From: Hemileia vastatrix | Taxonomy: Eukaryota; Basidiomycota; Pucciniomycetes; Pucciniales; Zaghouaniaceae | Direction: 5' to 3' | DNA: 64,000 nt | Assembly: GCA_030280995.1 (NCBI GenBank) | Contig: JASXTE010000002.1 | Location: forward strand, 5,081,683 to 5,145,682 | Shown: in pieces, positions 34,304 through 45,020 of the stretch | Layout: each line of letters starts with the position of its first letter | Numbering within the stretch: the stretch's first letter is position 1 | The notes under the pieces: generated by a model | The model's database searches: none | Told to the model about the DNA's origin: nothing | What the model saw: the letters and a program-made list of their open reading frames with translations, nothing else | Program-made: the position numbers and the translations under genes

Positions 34304-34615
34304 AACTCTTATATGATATGATATGAAGATGTAAGTGATGTACGATGTTTTGAGTTATGAAGTGTTATGCTGCGGAGTGCTGCGTATGAATGTGATGATG
34401 CTGACAAATCAGTGAAATGGGACTTGATGGTGAAATCAGCACTTTTGGTTGAGAAAGTGCGGATTTGAGTGAAATAAGTGACTTATTTCATTTTGAAATC
34501 CACCAGTATTGGGGCTAGTGTGTTTTGGAAATCCGCACTTATTTAAGTGCAGATTTGGTCAAATTTAAGTGCGGATTTTTAAGTTCTGATTTGCCAGAAC
34601 TGACACCCCCTAATA

Positions 34616-35268
34616 TATATTAAAGAAAAGAAATCACAATCTAACATAAAAAATTAAAAACAAAAATAAAATAAAAAGAATCTTGAATCTGGCGTTGAGA
34701 ACGGTGTCTCTTGATTTGTTCCAGTTTATAGTCTTAGTGGACTTCCTATAATTAAAAGACAAAGCCAGGATTCAACTAGAAACAGGAAAAATTTTGGAAA
34801 CGAACATTATGGGGTAATTGTGTATAGAGCAGCCAGCCCATCAATTACCCCCACACTTGCCAATATTAAATTAAGAAGGTTCCCCTGTGAACACTTCTTC
34901 CAATAAATTTTTTAAAAAATTTTCCAACACTATCTTCACCCATATTTTATGAATTTTAAGTTTTCAAAAATTTAAAAGAAGGTCTTCTCGCATTTCGTTA
35001 AGTTCCATTGCCCATATGCAGTGTAACGACAGTAAAGTATTTTGATAAAAAGAAGATAGTTTATCCTCGTTGCGGAGGTCATCAAAAAATTTTGTTGGTA
35101 TTATAGTTTATCCTCATTGCGGAGGTCGATAAGGTTTTTATAAACATCATAGTTTATCCTCATTGCGGAGGAATCCATAAAATTTCATTGATATCATAGT
35201 TTATCCTCATTGCGGAGGTATAAATTTAATAAAAGTCATTAAAATTGTAGTTTATCCTCATTTCGGAG
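34616..35268 (-). repeat. Gypsy-1 3' region with further hairpin units
   Basis: One unit of the GTC/GAC type lies at about 34722. Units of the type AGTTTATCCTCATTGCGGAGG lie near 35055, 35105, 35150, 35197 and 35250, spaced about 47 bp. In these the stem is CCTC with GAGG. The array abuts the end of pol. Confidence 0.75.
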
Positions 35269-38200
35269 TTAGACTTCGGCACTCCTGGTGCCTCTAGGAT
35301 AGAACCGTTTCACTTGATTGGCTGCTACCCTCTTCTTCAATACTACTCCATCCAACTCTTCTAGCACATATGAACTGCCAGAAACTTGCTCCTTGATTTT
35401 ATACGGTCCATTCCACCTATCTGCAAACATCTTTCCCCATTGACTCTCTAGACTTCTATTATACACCAGGACCATATCACCTGGGTTCAAAGGTTTCCTT
35501 AATCGATGTGCCAACCGCTCATCCCAATATCTGACTGATTGATTTCGGATCTTCATCATCCGCGAATATGCCTTTTCTAAATATTCTTCTTTCTTTTCTA
35601 GCTGCATCATTCTTGCACACAATAATTCTTCAGTAGTTTTGACCGTGTCCCACTCAACTCCAAGATATGATTCAGCTTCTAAATCAACTGGTAAAACTGC
35701 TTTCTGTCCAAAAACAAGTTCATAAGGTGAAAATCCGGTCGTCCTTTTGGCAGTGATTCAATCAGCAAATAAAACTAAAGGTAAATAGTGCCTCCACTTT
35801 TCGGCACTTGTCCCACACATTTTAACTAAAGCATCCTTAATAACTTGATGCCCTCTTTCAACCATGCCTTCAGCTTCAGGATAATATGGGGTTGCTACCC
35901 TAACCTTTGATCCAACTTTCAATACGGCCTCTTTAAACTCAGCCCCAAATTCAGGACCTCCATCTACCGTCACCAATTTCATCACCCCATACCTATATAC
36001 CCAATTATTCAACAAAAATTCTGCCACATTTTTGGAAGTTAAATTAATAAGAGGCGCTGCCTCTACCCAACCAGATAAATCATCTCTGGCCACAATTAAA
36101 TATTTATACCGTCCCTCTTTTATATGAACGGCATCTAAACTAACTCTCCCAAAGAGCGTATATTCACCGGTTGCGTGTCCAGGTTCTTTTGGCCTTAAAT
36201 AACTTCGTCTTTAACATTCTTCGCATGACTGAACCCACTGTTTAACAGCCATCTTCATGCCAGGCCACCAAAATCGATCAGAAATTCTTCTAAACGTTTC
36301 TCCAACGCCTCTATGCCCGAGATCTTCATGCAGTGATTTCAAAACTAATTCTTGCCCCTTCTGTTGAGTTATAACTACTTGAGGATTTGGATACCTCCTC
36401 CTCATTAAACGTCGACCAGATAGGTAAAACGTAGATGACTTCCTCTTGATAGCCACCCATTCATCGTCTTCACAATCTTCTGGCCTTTCTAAAGTCAACA
36501 AATATTTGACTAACACAAAAGAAAAACCAGTCTGACCCCAGACTTCATCTTGAAAATCGATTAATATAACATCAATAGGGACTTCTCTATCACCAATATC
36601 ACCTGCACATGAATGAGCCAATAATCGTTGACCCCTAAATAAATCTTTAATCGAGCTATGTTGACGTTTTTCTTCTGAACCTTTGGATCCTTTGTAAACC
36701 GTATTTGAAAATACCTCTTTCTCTTTATCCACCTTTTTATTTAAATTCTCTAATTCTCCAACATATACACCATTCCTTAACTTACTACTATCCCACACTA
36801 CCAATCCATCTTCCTCTACATACACCACATCTTCTTCTACCTCCTCTCTGCCGAATTTATCTACACCTTTTCCAACACCTTTATTAACATAAAAACTATT
36901 TTCCAGTTTATCCTCTTGGTGGAGGTCATCATCACCATAATCTAAACACAATAGTCCTGCCAGTTTAACCTCATGGGGGAGGTATGGAAAGTCTTCAGCT
37001 CCTTTAGTGCTGGCTTTGATAATAGGTATATCTTCATCGAACTCTTCTGAGTCTGAATCTTCTTCGGTGGGTGGTCTCCTTGATAAACCATCTGGCATAG
37101 TAAAAGTTTTGCCAGGCTTATGAACTAAATCAAACGAAAAATGTTGAATAAAAGCTACCCATCTCGTCATGGGTGCGTTCGGTAAACTTGGGGAATTAAT
37201 CATCTGGATTAATGATTTCGCATCCACTTGCAACTCAAAATGTTGCCCCCACAAAATATGCTGAAGTTTCTTCAGTATTTTTGCCACACCACATAATTCC
37301 AATTTTGGTTGAGAATATCTTGATTCGACCTCAGTAAATACTACAGATTCATACCTAACTGGCCTGATGTAACCAGCTTTATCCATCTGAGACAAAACCG
37401 CCCCAGCCGCAACCTGACTTGAATCTACTGCTAAATAAATTCTGCCAGCATCTTTTCCATAATCCAACTTGTGCAGGACTAAACCCTTCCCTACAACCTC
37501 CTTCAACTTCACAAACGCCTTCTCACACTCTTCATCCCACTCCCAGTCTGCATCCTTTCTCGTTAACCGTCTCAATGGAGCTGCCAATGAAGAAAAGTCC
37601 TTAATAAACATTCTAACATATACGCAAACGCCTAAAAACCCTCTAACTTCGGTTGTATTCTTGGGTCTTGGCCAGGACTGAATTTTGTTAACTTTCTTCT
37701 TGGACATAATCCTACCCTCTCTACATACCACATGGCCTAATATTTCTAAGGCTGGCACACAACATGAAAATTTTGAACCTGAAATAGTTAAACCAGCCTC
37801 TTCAATTCGAAACAAGATTCTTTCTAAAGTAATTGCAAACTCCCAAATGAATTTGCGTATCCCGGGATTCTCTTCCAACACCTGGTTATCATAGTCGGTT
37901 GTTGGTCCCTTAATTCCTCCATCATCTATAAAGATTCCAGCATATTGTGGAATTTCTTCTTGAAGGATCCAAGCCATCTGAGCTTGATAAACTGCAACCG
38001 AATTTGTTGCTCCTTGAGGTAATCTTGTTAACTGTAAACGTCCTAGTGGTGTATCAAATGTAGTGAGAGGCCTTGAGTCCAGATGTAACTCTCTCTCATC
38101 ATATCCACCCATAATATCTCCCAAACCATAACACACTCTCCCTGAAAACGCTTCAACAAACTCCTCAGCACTAGGTGGTATCCCAGCATCCTTTATTGTA

Positions 38201-39366
38201 ACCCTATTTAATTCCCTAAGATCATGAACAACTCTAAGCTTGCCATTCGGTTTCTTGATACAAAATACCGGACTAGAATAACTTGACGTTGATTGCTCAT
38301 ACAGTCCAGTGCGTATCCGTTCTCTGACAACTTCAATATAAGCTTCTTTTAATGCAGCCGGAATACGAATCGGTTTCTGCTGCCACGGTTCATGACATAC
38401 CACAGGAATCTTGTATGGCTCCCCATAGGAATGCTTCAACACACCCCTCTCCTCTTCTACAAAAGCAATGGCCTTCTCTCGCTTGACCATCACATCCAAC
38501 AACAACTTCTTCTCTTCTCCAGAAAACCAACCATCAGGTCCAAAATTAACAACACCCAGTCTCTCAAAAGTGATTCTTGACGTCTCAGAAAATTCAGGCG
38601 GATTCTTTACCAAGGGACTTTCATAAGGATCTCTTGATAACCTTGGTCTTCTCAAGGGTGGATTTAATTCAGCAGGTAGCGGTTCATTAATAGGTCGAAC
38701 TCTATTTGCTACCTTCTTATATTTGGCTGCGTCCACATCTAAATAAACTTGAGGTAAAACATTTTCTTTTGCATCACCATTACATATTTCATCAAATGAA
38801 TCTTCTTCATCGCCAGAATCGGAATAAGAAAAATTAGAAAAATATTTTATTTCATTTTTAAATTTTACCCTTTTCTCCTTTCCCTTGTCTAATTTATAAA
38901 CAGATTTTCCAACACCTTTGCTTCCCTTATCCAACAGTAAATCACCTGTAAAGAAAGTTGGCATTTTAACCTCTTGCTGGAGAACCGAAAATGAATTTTC
39001 ACAAAAATTATTTTTTTGTGTTTTAATTATACTGAGATTTTTAATCGTATTTTGATGTGATTTTTGCAGTTTACCCTCTTGCTGGAGGTCATAAAACATA
39101 CCCTTCCAATTTTTATCCAACCTAATTTGGCCCATTTTGCAATTTTCACCATTTTTAAATTTAATAGTAAAACAGGGTAAATCCAACAAACATATAGAAA
39201 AGTCCAAAACGTATTTGCACTCCAAAGTAATATTAACAGAAAATAATTGAGAATCCACTTGAATTATCTCCAAGTGAGCTGACCTATTGCAATCCGGGAT
39301 CTCATCCTGAGGAGAGATTACAACATTAGAGTGATCAGCCCCTACTACCCCAAAAAATGAGGGCAT
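35269..39366 (-). pseudogene. Gypsy-1 pol (reverse transcriptase, RNase H, integrase)
   Basis: The long first part (39366-36211) contains RT motifs (VFCIKKPNGKLRVVHDLREL, LPQGATNS, YAGIFIDDGG with FIDD in place of YVDD), RNase H (IYLAVDSSQVAAGAVLSQ) and the integrase zinc region (HEDLGHRGVGETF ... WVQSCEEC). A TAA at 36208-36210 then interrupts where Gln is likely. The integrase core continues (TVDGGPEFGAEF, TPYYPEAEGMVERGH) to a TGA near 35755 where ADRIT would be normal. The C-terminal GPY module (WNGPYKIKEQVSGSSYVLEE) ends at TAA. No chromodomain and no DTG/DSG protease motif are seen; the N-terminal 250 residues are unassigned. Four hairpin units lie within the coding sequence. Confidence 0.85.
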
Positions 39367-39458
39367 TCATAATAATTTGAATCCTGAATAAATTGAAGAC
39401 ATAACAATAAAAGAAAATTTCAGCCCAGTTTAGGTAGTTTATCCTCATTTCGGAGGAA

Positions 39459-40664
39459 TTAAATTCTTGATATCCCCTGGAGATAATCTATAATTTTGCC
39501 CCAAGGGCTTATCCACTGATTCCATAAAACCCAAAAATAAACCCCCATAATTTGTCCTACCATTGGACATAAAAAATAAACAACCATTTTACAAAATATG
39601 AGTGCATCCACTTTATGCACCCTATTATCAAATGCCACTACACTCTTTATTAGTGCAGGAAAAACCATATCCTCCATAAAAATCTCTTCCTGAGATTGAA
39701 ACAAATCCACCATACATATACCAGATTCATAAACCATATCCACATCTGAATTGCAGAAAGTCTCCGCTTTTGAAGACAAAACCTGAGGTAAATATTCCTC
39801 TAAATCAAATTCCAAATTATCCAAAACAAAATTATCCCCAACATCCAAATTTTCTTCATCAGTGACAATAATATCGTCATCTTCAGAAACCTCTTCTTTC
39901 CAAACAGAAGAGTCAACAAAAATAATATCTTCAGGCTGGACAAAATCTTCAGGAATGGCTGAATCCAAAATCTCATCAGTAACTAGTTCTTTTACACCAT
40001 CCTCTTCTATCTCTTGAGCGACCTCAGTGTCTTCTCCAGAGTCCAAATCAACAGAGTTATGAGTATCCAGATGTTCCAAAATAACCTTCTTTAGCACCTC
40101 CATACCAGGAATCCTAGTTTCTCCATCTGGGAGATCCTTCATTAAATTCGCATTAATAAGCACCATCAAAACATCTTTCTTAACCTTTTCCCCCATAGCA
40201 TCCCAAAAAACATACTTTGATGCATTATCATGAAATAAAATTTCATACTCCAACAAATAATCCAGAACCACCTGAAATTCAACCATAAACTGATGATACT
40301 GATGCAGAGATGTTACACCACCTTTTGATTCCCATTTCCTAGCTATATCCTTTAGATCCTCCAATGAATAAACTTTTGGCCACCTTTTTTCCATTTCCAT
40401 CTTGAGCTTTCTCCAATCTTGATCTTTATAACCATCCATAGAAATAACCTCCTTTTCCACCTCTCTGTCCAAAATAAAGAACCTAATCTGCTTCACCATA
40501 TCCAAAGGTAAAGCACCATCAATCGCAGCTGCAGTTTCATACCTATGTAAAAATCCTTCTAAATCATCTCCAGAAAACTTGGGCCCAACCCAAGATACAA
40601 TCCTTACTGATGCCCTAACAGGTACACCAGCAGCCAACATAGCAGTTCCACTAGTAGAAGACAT
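39459..40664 (-). CDS. Gypsy-1 gag
   Basis: An uninterrupted frame of about 400 codons from ATG 40664 (MSSTSGTAMLAAGV). It has a Ty3-type Gag capsid-like helical region (WVGPKFSGDDLEGFLHRYET ... WRKLKMEMEKRWPKVYSLED ... FWDAMGEKVKKDVLMVL), then a long acidic region (DLDSGEDTEVAQEIEEDG). No zinc knuckle is visible. The stop is TAA at 39459. It is the only retrotransposon gene in the window without an in-frame stop. The identity is inferred from position between the primer site and pol and from the helical pattern. Confidence 0.7.
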   Translation of the reverse strand: MSSTSGTAMLAAGVPVRASVRIVSWVGPKFSGDDLEGFLHRYETAAAIDGALPLDMVKQIRFFILDREVEKEVISMDGYKDQDWRKLKMEMEKRWPKVYSLEDLKDIARKWESKGGVTSLHQYHQFMVEFQVVLDYLLEYEILFHDNASKYVFWDAMGEKVKKDVLMVLINANLMKDLPDGETRIPGMEVLKKVILEHLDTHNSVDLDSGEDTEVAQEIEEDGVKELVTDEILDSAIPEDFVQPEDIIFVDSSVWKEEVSEDDDIIVTDEENLDVGDNFVLDNLEFDLEEYLPQVLSSKAETFCNSDVDMVYESGICMVDLFQSQEEIFMEDMVFPALIKSVVAFDNRVHKVDALIFCKMVVYFLCPMVGQIMGVYFWVLWNQWISPWGKIIDYLQGISRI

Positions 40665-40820
40665 CCCAAAACATAAGAAAAGCGTTAACAACCGTTAAAA
40701 TAACAAGCCTCTTGCAGGCCAATAACAAAAATTCAATTAGAGTTCCAGAGAATAAGCCTCTTGCGGGCTAAGAACGTTCTTGATCCAAGTAAGTCTTTAA
40801 AGAAAGCTAGAGAAATCGAA
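40665..40820 (-). repeat. Gypsy-1 leader with two further small hairpins
   Basis: The words AAGCCTCTTGCAGGCC (about 40708) and AAGCCTCTTGCGGGCTAA (about 40754) are short stem-loops (GCCT/AGGC, AGCC/GGCT) around a similar CTTGC loop, close in form to the units of the 3' region. Confidence 0.5.
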
Positions 40821-40837
40821 CCCCACGTTGGGCGCCA
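40821..40837 (-). other. Gypsy-1 primer binding site (tRNA-Lys type)
   Basis: On the minus strand TGGCGCCCAACGTGGGG lies two bases inside the 5' LTR. This 17-mer equals the well-known tRNA-Lys1,2 complement. Confidence 0.85.
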
Positions 40838-40839
40838 AC

Positions 40840-41957
40840 TATGGTAAGGTAAACTCTTACAGTCGCCTTGCTGTAAGCAGAATCCGGAGGAGATATGTGG
40901 ATTTAGCTGAAAACCCCGTCCTTCCAATAAAAATAACAAAATGGGAATTCTAAATCACTAAGCTAACCCGTCTACTTGGATCTGATTGATAAAAATAATG
41001 AAACTCTAAAATAATTAACGCTTATTGAGATTTAAAGAAAGTGGCTGTTGAGAAAGAAATACTGATAACAACAATTAAGGTGTACCAGTGAAAGATCTGA
41101 AAAGATTGACTTTTATGTTTTTATAATAATTTGAATTTTTATGAGACAGCAATAATCAAGTCCCAGCAATGAAGACCTTTCTAAAGATACCCTGTATGAA
41201 GTGTGATTTAAATTGTTGAGTAGTATTTCTAAAATGTTATATATAAAATATAAAGTTATAAGGGTATTACAAATTTATTTAATTTGTTGAGTAATAAAAA
41301 ATGAGACTCTGGTGGTCAATGATTAAGCTGTATGATCTGTCCCCCCTCTCAATTTCGAGTTTGAGAGGCGCTTAAGTATTCCTAGTCACGTGCCTAAGTT
41401 TTCCCCTCCAGAGCTCTCCCAGAGTCAATCCGGAGCCCGTACGGAGTCCGTACGGAGTCGAAACGGAGTCCGTACGGAGTCCGTCCGGACTTCCGGACTC
41501 AATTAGAACCTTAAAACTATAATAAAAAATCTAGAAAAATTACACATAATAGAGCTACTTCCCCTTTACATACCAAACTAATTTTCGTAGTCTGCGCAGC
41601 TCTAATTACCCCGTGAAAATTCATCAAAGTTAAGTAATTTCTGAAAACGTAAATATTTCTATAAAACTTTAAAATTCATTTAAAAATATAAGAAAAATAG
41701 TAAAAATTCTGGGAAAATTTCCCAAGGTTCTTGAGTGACTTGACTTGATACTTATAAATTTTTCAGACCGTAAAATAAGTTTTCTCTGTAAAATAAATTG
41801 TTTTTGTGTAGGCATTTGCTCGTGACCAATTTCTTCATATTTTAAACTCCAATAAATTAAATAAAACCCTTTTATAAAAAATAATAACTCCAATCTTTCA
41901 CGCTGTAATAACTCCATTTACGTACTTAGGTGCCATACTAAACTTTAGGCTACCACA
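40840..41957 (-). repeat. Gypsy-1 5' LTR
   Basis: 1118 bp, near-identical to 27499-28616. Most differences cluster in about 25 bp near 41888-41912. Confidence 0.88.
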
Positions 41958-41997
41958 ACGTAGCGGTGGATACGTCGGCTGTTTGCACGTGGTGTAA

Positions 41998-44900
41998 GTT
42001 TGGACCTAAATTTTTTGTTAGTATGTCTGCCTTTTGTTCTTTAGTACTTATCCATTCTAATGTTGCTCGTTTATGGAATAATTGCAAATTGACATAGAAA
42101 AGATTTCTTTCCATGTGTCTGATTTGTTTATTCAATGGTTGGTCTGCTGATACTTTGATTGTTGATTTGTTATCACAGTATATTTTTACAATTAATTTAT
42201 TGCCTGTAATGTCTTCTAGAATGTTTTGTATCCACATAGCTGTTTTTGTTACAGCTGCCAAAGCTGCTAATTACAATTCACAAGTTGATAGTGCGACCAG
42301 TTGTTGCCTTTTTGAAGACCAATTTACTGGCACTCCTTTTAAAAAATAATGCCTCCATTTGTACATCTTGACATGTTGTTGTTCAAGTTGGCGTCACCAA
42401 AAGCTTTGATACCTTTATTCAAATCAGGAAAAATATGAAAATGGTAATCTTTAGTTGAGACTACATATTGAGCTAAGTGTATTAGTGCTTCCCAGTGATA
42501 ATCATTGGGATGATTTGCAAATCTTGCCAGATAATTGACTTCATAAGAAATATCTGGTTGTGTACCTACTGCCAGATAATTTAAAGATCCTATCAGACTT
42601 AAATATTCAGTACATTTTACTTTTTCACCTTCACCATTTTTTAGTTTGCATTCTTTTGGTAGTGTGGTTGTTTTTGTTGTTATGATACCTTTCAATTTAT
42701 CAGTTATCTTTTTAATCAGGGTAGGTTGAGATAAAATAAAGCCACTGCTATTATGGATTACCTTCACTCCAATTATGTTAGTTAATTTGTCTTCCCATTC
42801 TATTTTCACAAGTTCCGTCAATTTTTGCTGAAATAATTTCAATGTTGACGTACAAGTACCTGTAATTACTCCATCATCTACATGAATCCACAGTATACCT
42901 GTGTCGTCCTTGTTTTGTAAGATGTAAAGCGAGTTATCGTAGTAGCTAGGAATATATCCCATTGATCTAAGTTTTGTTTCAAGGTGTTTCCACCAACATC
43001 TTTCTGCCTGTTTTGTACCATAGAGTGCTTTTCTTAATTTCATAATTTTTCCTTCATCACGTCCAAAACCCGGAGGGGCTTTCACCCAAATATCTTCATC
43101 GATTGGTGAATTTAGGTAAGCTGCCACTACATCAAAATTGTGGACTGGCAATTTGTTAGCTGCTGCAATTGTTAAAAGTAATCTCAAAGATGTGAATGTA
43201 GCTGTTGGTGCAAAAGTTTCCGAGTAATCTATACCTTCTTTTTGTAGGTAACCTTGCCTTCCTTTTTATCAAGTTTCCTTCAGGATCTGTTTTTTTGGCA
43301 AAAACCCATTTTGCATTGGTAATTGTTGCGTTGTTGGGAGGAAAATTTTCATACCATACATTGAGTTGGTTAAGGTTTTCAATTTCTTTGTTACATGCCG
43401 CTAACCATTCTTTTTTTTTGTGCTTTTCATTGCTTGTAAAAAAGTAGTTGGTGTTCCGCTTGCAATTGATTTTGATCTGGCCTCTATCTTGTTTATCATA
43501 TCTTCTTGTTCAAAGAATATAGTTTCTTCTGTGAAATCATTAAAGGTCAGCTTGTTAGTCAGGAAGTCAATTGACATCTTATCATGTTTATCAGTTTTTG
43601 TTATGTTTTTTATTTTTGGCTCTTGTTCTCTAAATGTAGCCCATGCAGAAGATATTAGTTTGCCATTTTCTATATCAATGAATAACCAACCTTTTGAAGA
43701 TTCCAAATACCCAATGAATCTGCATTTACTGCTTCTGTTATCTAGTTTCTTTCTAGATTCTTTTGGTATGTGAATGTAAGCAGTTGACCCAAAGATTTGT
43801 AAGTGATCTAGTCTTGGTTTTGTCTTCAATAGCTTCTCATAAGGTGTCATATCACTGCTACATGTGTTTGGAAGTCGATTGTGAGTGTACACAGCCCATT
43901 TGAAAGCTGGTCTCCAAAAGGTTTTCGGCAATGCGCTGTCCAGTAAAATTGTGCGGCCCATATCGTAAATTGTTTGATTGAATCTTTCTATGTCTCCTTT
44001 TTGTTTGTGGTAGTATGGTAGTGAGCATTAGTGTTCTATTCCATGTAAGTATAACCATTCTTGCATCTTTTTGTTGACAAATTCACTGCCGTTGTCACTT
44101 TTTAAAATCTTAATTTTTACGTCAGCTCTTCTCTCTAACCAAGTGATATAATTTTTTATAATGTTGTTAGCTTCATCTTTGGTTTTGAGAATTTCTACGT
44201 TACCATAGCTTCACCCTAATTCTAACATTTTAAGCAGATACATACCTCCATTTGTTGTAATTACTTTGAAAGGACCCATTAGATCAACTGCTAAAGTTTC
44301 TCCTATTGGATGTTCTTGTTTGGATGGGTGTAGTGGATCTGATTGCTTTGATTTTGCTAATTTTCAGTCTTCACAATCGATTGCACCAGATGGCAATATG
44401 TCGTGAATACCATTGGCAAACTTGTGGTTGAATAATTTTCTTATTTGTCTCAAACTTCTGTGACCAAAAATTCTATGCCAGTATTGTAACATCTCAGATT
44501 TTTCAATATCTAACTTTATTTTTTTGATTTGAGGCTCAATTAGTTGAGTATTATTGTTTAAAATTGTCGTTTTTATTTCAGATATAGATGGACTAGATAC
44601 AAAATCATCGGAGCACATTAACATGTTTAGTAGGTGATTAGGAAACGTTCGTGGGAGAGTCCAACTCCTGTTATTGAATTTTGCGGTGAATATTAGTGTT
44701 CTGTCATCGCTAAAAATGTCCATATCTTTGTGGTTGAAAAATATCTTACAGCCAGCTAGTATCAACGATGCTTGTGAGATAAGGGTACCTGAAGCTTTCT
44801 CACAATAATAAACATTTTTTAATTCAATGTTATTCCCACTTGGCCCTGGGAAAATTAGAGATCCCTTGCCTGTAATAAAATTAGGAGATCCATTAGTCGC

Positions 44901-45020
44901 TACTTTGAGAGGAATTGGTTTCAAAAGAGTGACATACATTGAGAAATTTTTTTTGTCTCCTGTGACATGGTGTGTTGCTCCACTATCAAGAATCGGTAGA
45001 GGACCATCATCTGAAATTGA
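41998..45020 (-). pseudogene. Copia-2 pol
   Basis: In order on minus: protease (PILDSGATHHVTGD near 44990), GAG-pre-integrase/zinc region (YWHRIFGHRSLRQIRKLF ... AIDCED then TGA), integrase core (SLPYYHKQKGDIERFNQTI), RT (DVVAAYLNSPIDEDIWVKAP, ALYGTKQAERCWWKHLE, LWIHVDDGVITGT near 42880) and RNase H (KIYCDNKSTIKVS, KADILTKNLGPNL). The last residues and the purine tract lie beyond FB1b at 21453-21529. Stops include TGA in place of the second zinc-binding Cys, TGA in LELG-stop-SYGNV and TAA where HGIEHQC is expected. There are also frameshifts near 43200-43400 and 42345. Confidence 0.82.

Larger units (their letters stand above)
30861..34610. mobile_element. H2: Harbinger-like transposon with Tet/JBP-like cargo, inserted in Gypsy-1
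   Basis: The ends are GGGGGTGTCAGTTCTGGCAA and its inverse ending ACCCCC at 34610, flanked by TAATA (30856-30860, 34611-34615). The termini resemble those of H1. It carries a Tet/JBP-like gene on plus (last exon 32536-33164), two units of the foldback array and a transposase fragment on minus. The transposase breaks off after the first catalytic Asp, so H2 cannot move by itself. H4 at the right edge shares about 340 bp with its right end. Confidence 0.82.
27499..41957 (-). mobile_element. Gypsy-1: Ty3/gypsy retrotransposon on the minus strand
   Basis: LTRs of 1118 bp lie at 27499-28616 and 40840-41957; by eye they differ at about seven positions, so insertion is recent. On the minus strand the LTR runs TGTGGTAGCC...CTTACCATA. 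The flanks are ATGT (27495-27498) and ACGT (41958-41961), a 4-bp duplication with one change. The primer site matches tRNA-Lys; a purine tract (ggagggagga) precedes the 3' LTR. Gag (39459-40664) and pol (35269-39366) are followed by an unusually long non-coding 3' region rich in hairpin repeats, into which H2 has inserted. Confidence 0.88.
21530..41994. mobile_element. FB1b: second long-TIR element, split by Copia-1 and Gypsy-1
   Basis: The left piece is 21530-21582, the core 26590-27498 and the right piece 41958-41994. Joined, they make about 985 bp and align with FB1a in reverse orientation. The outer flanks are TAA (21527-21529, 41995-41997). Both retrotransposons landed in the GC-rich terminal repeats, one in each. 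Confidence 0.85.

Noticed and set aside
36705..38580. Plus-strand open frames opposite Gypsy-1 pol
   Set aside because: Antisense shadows of a well-conserved minus-strand pol.
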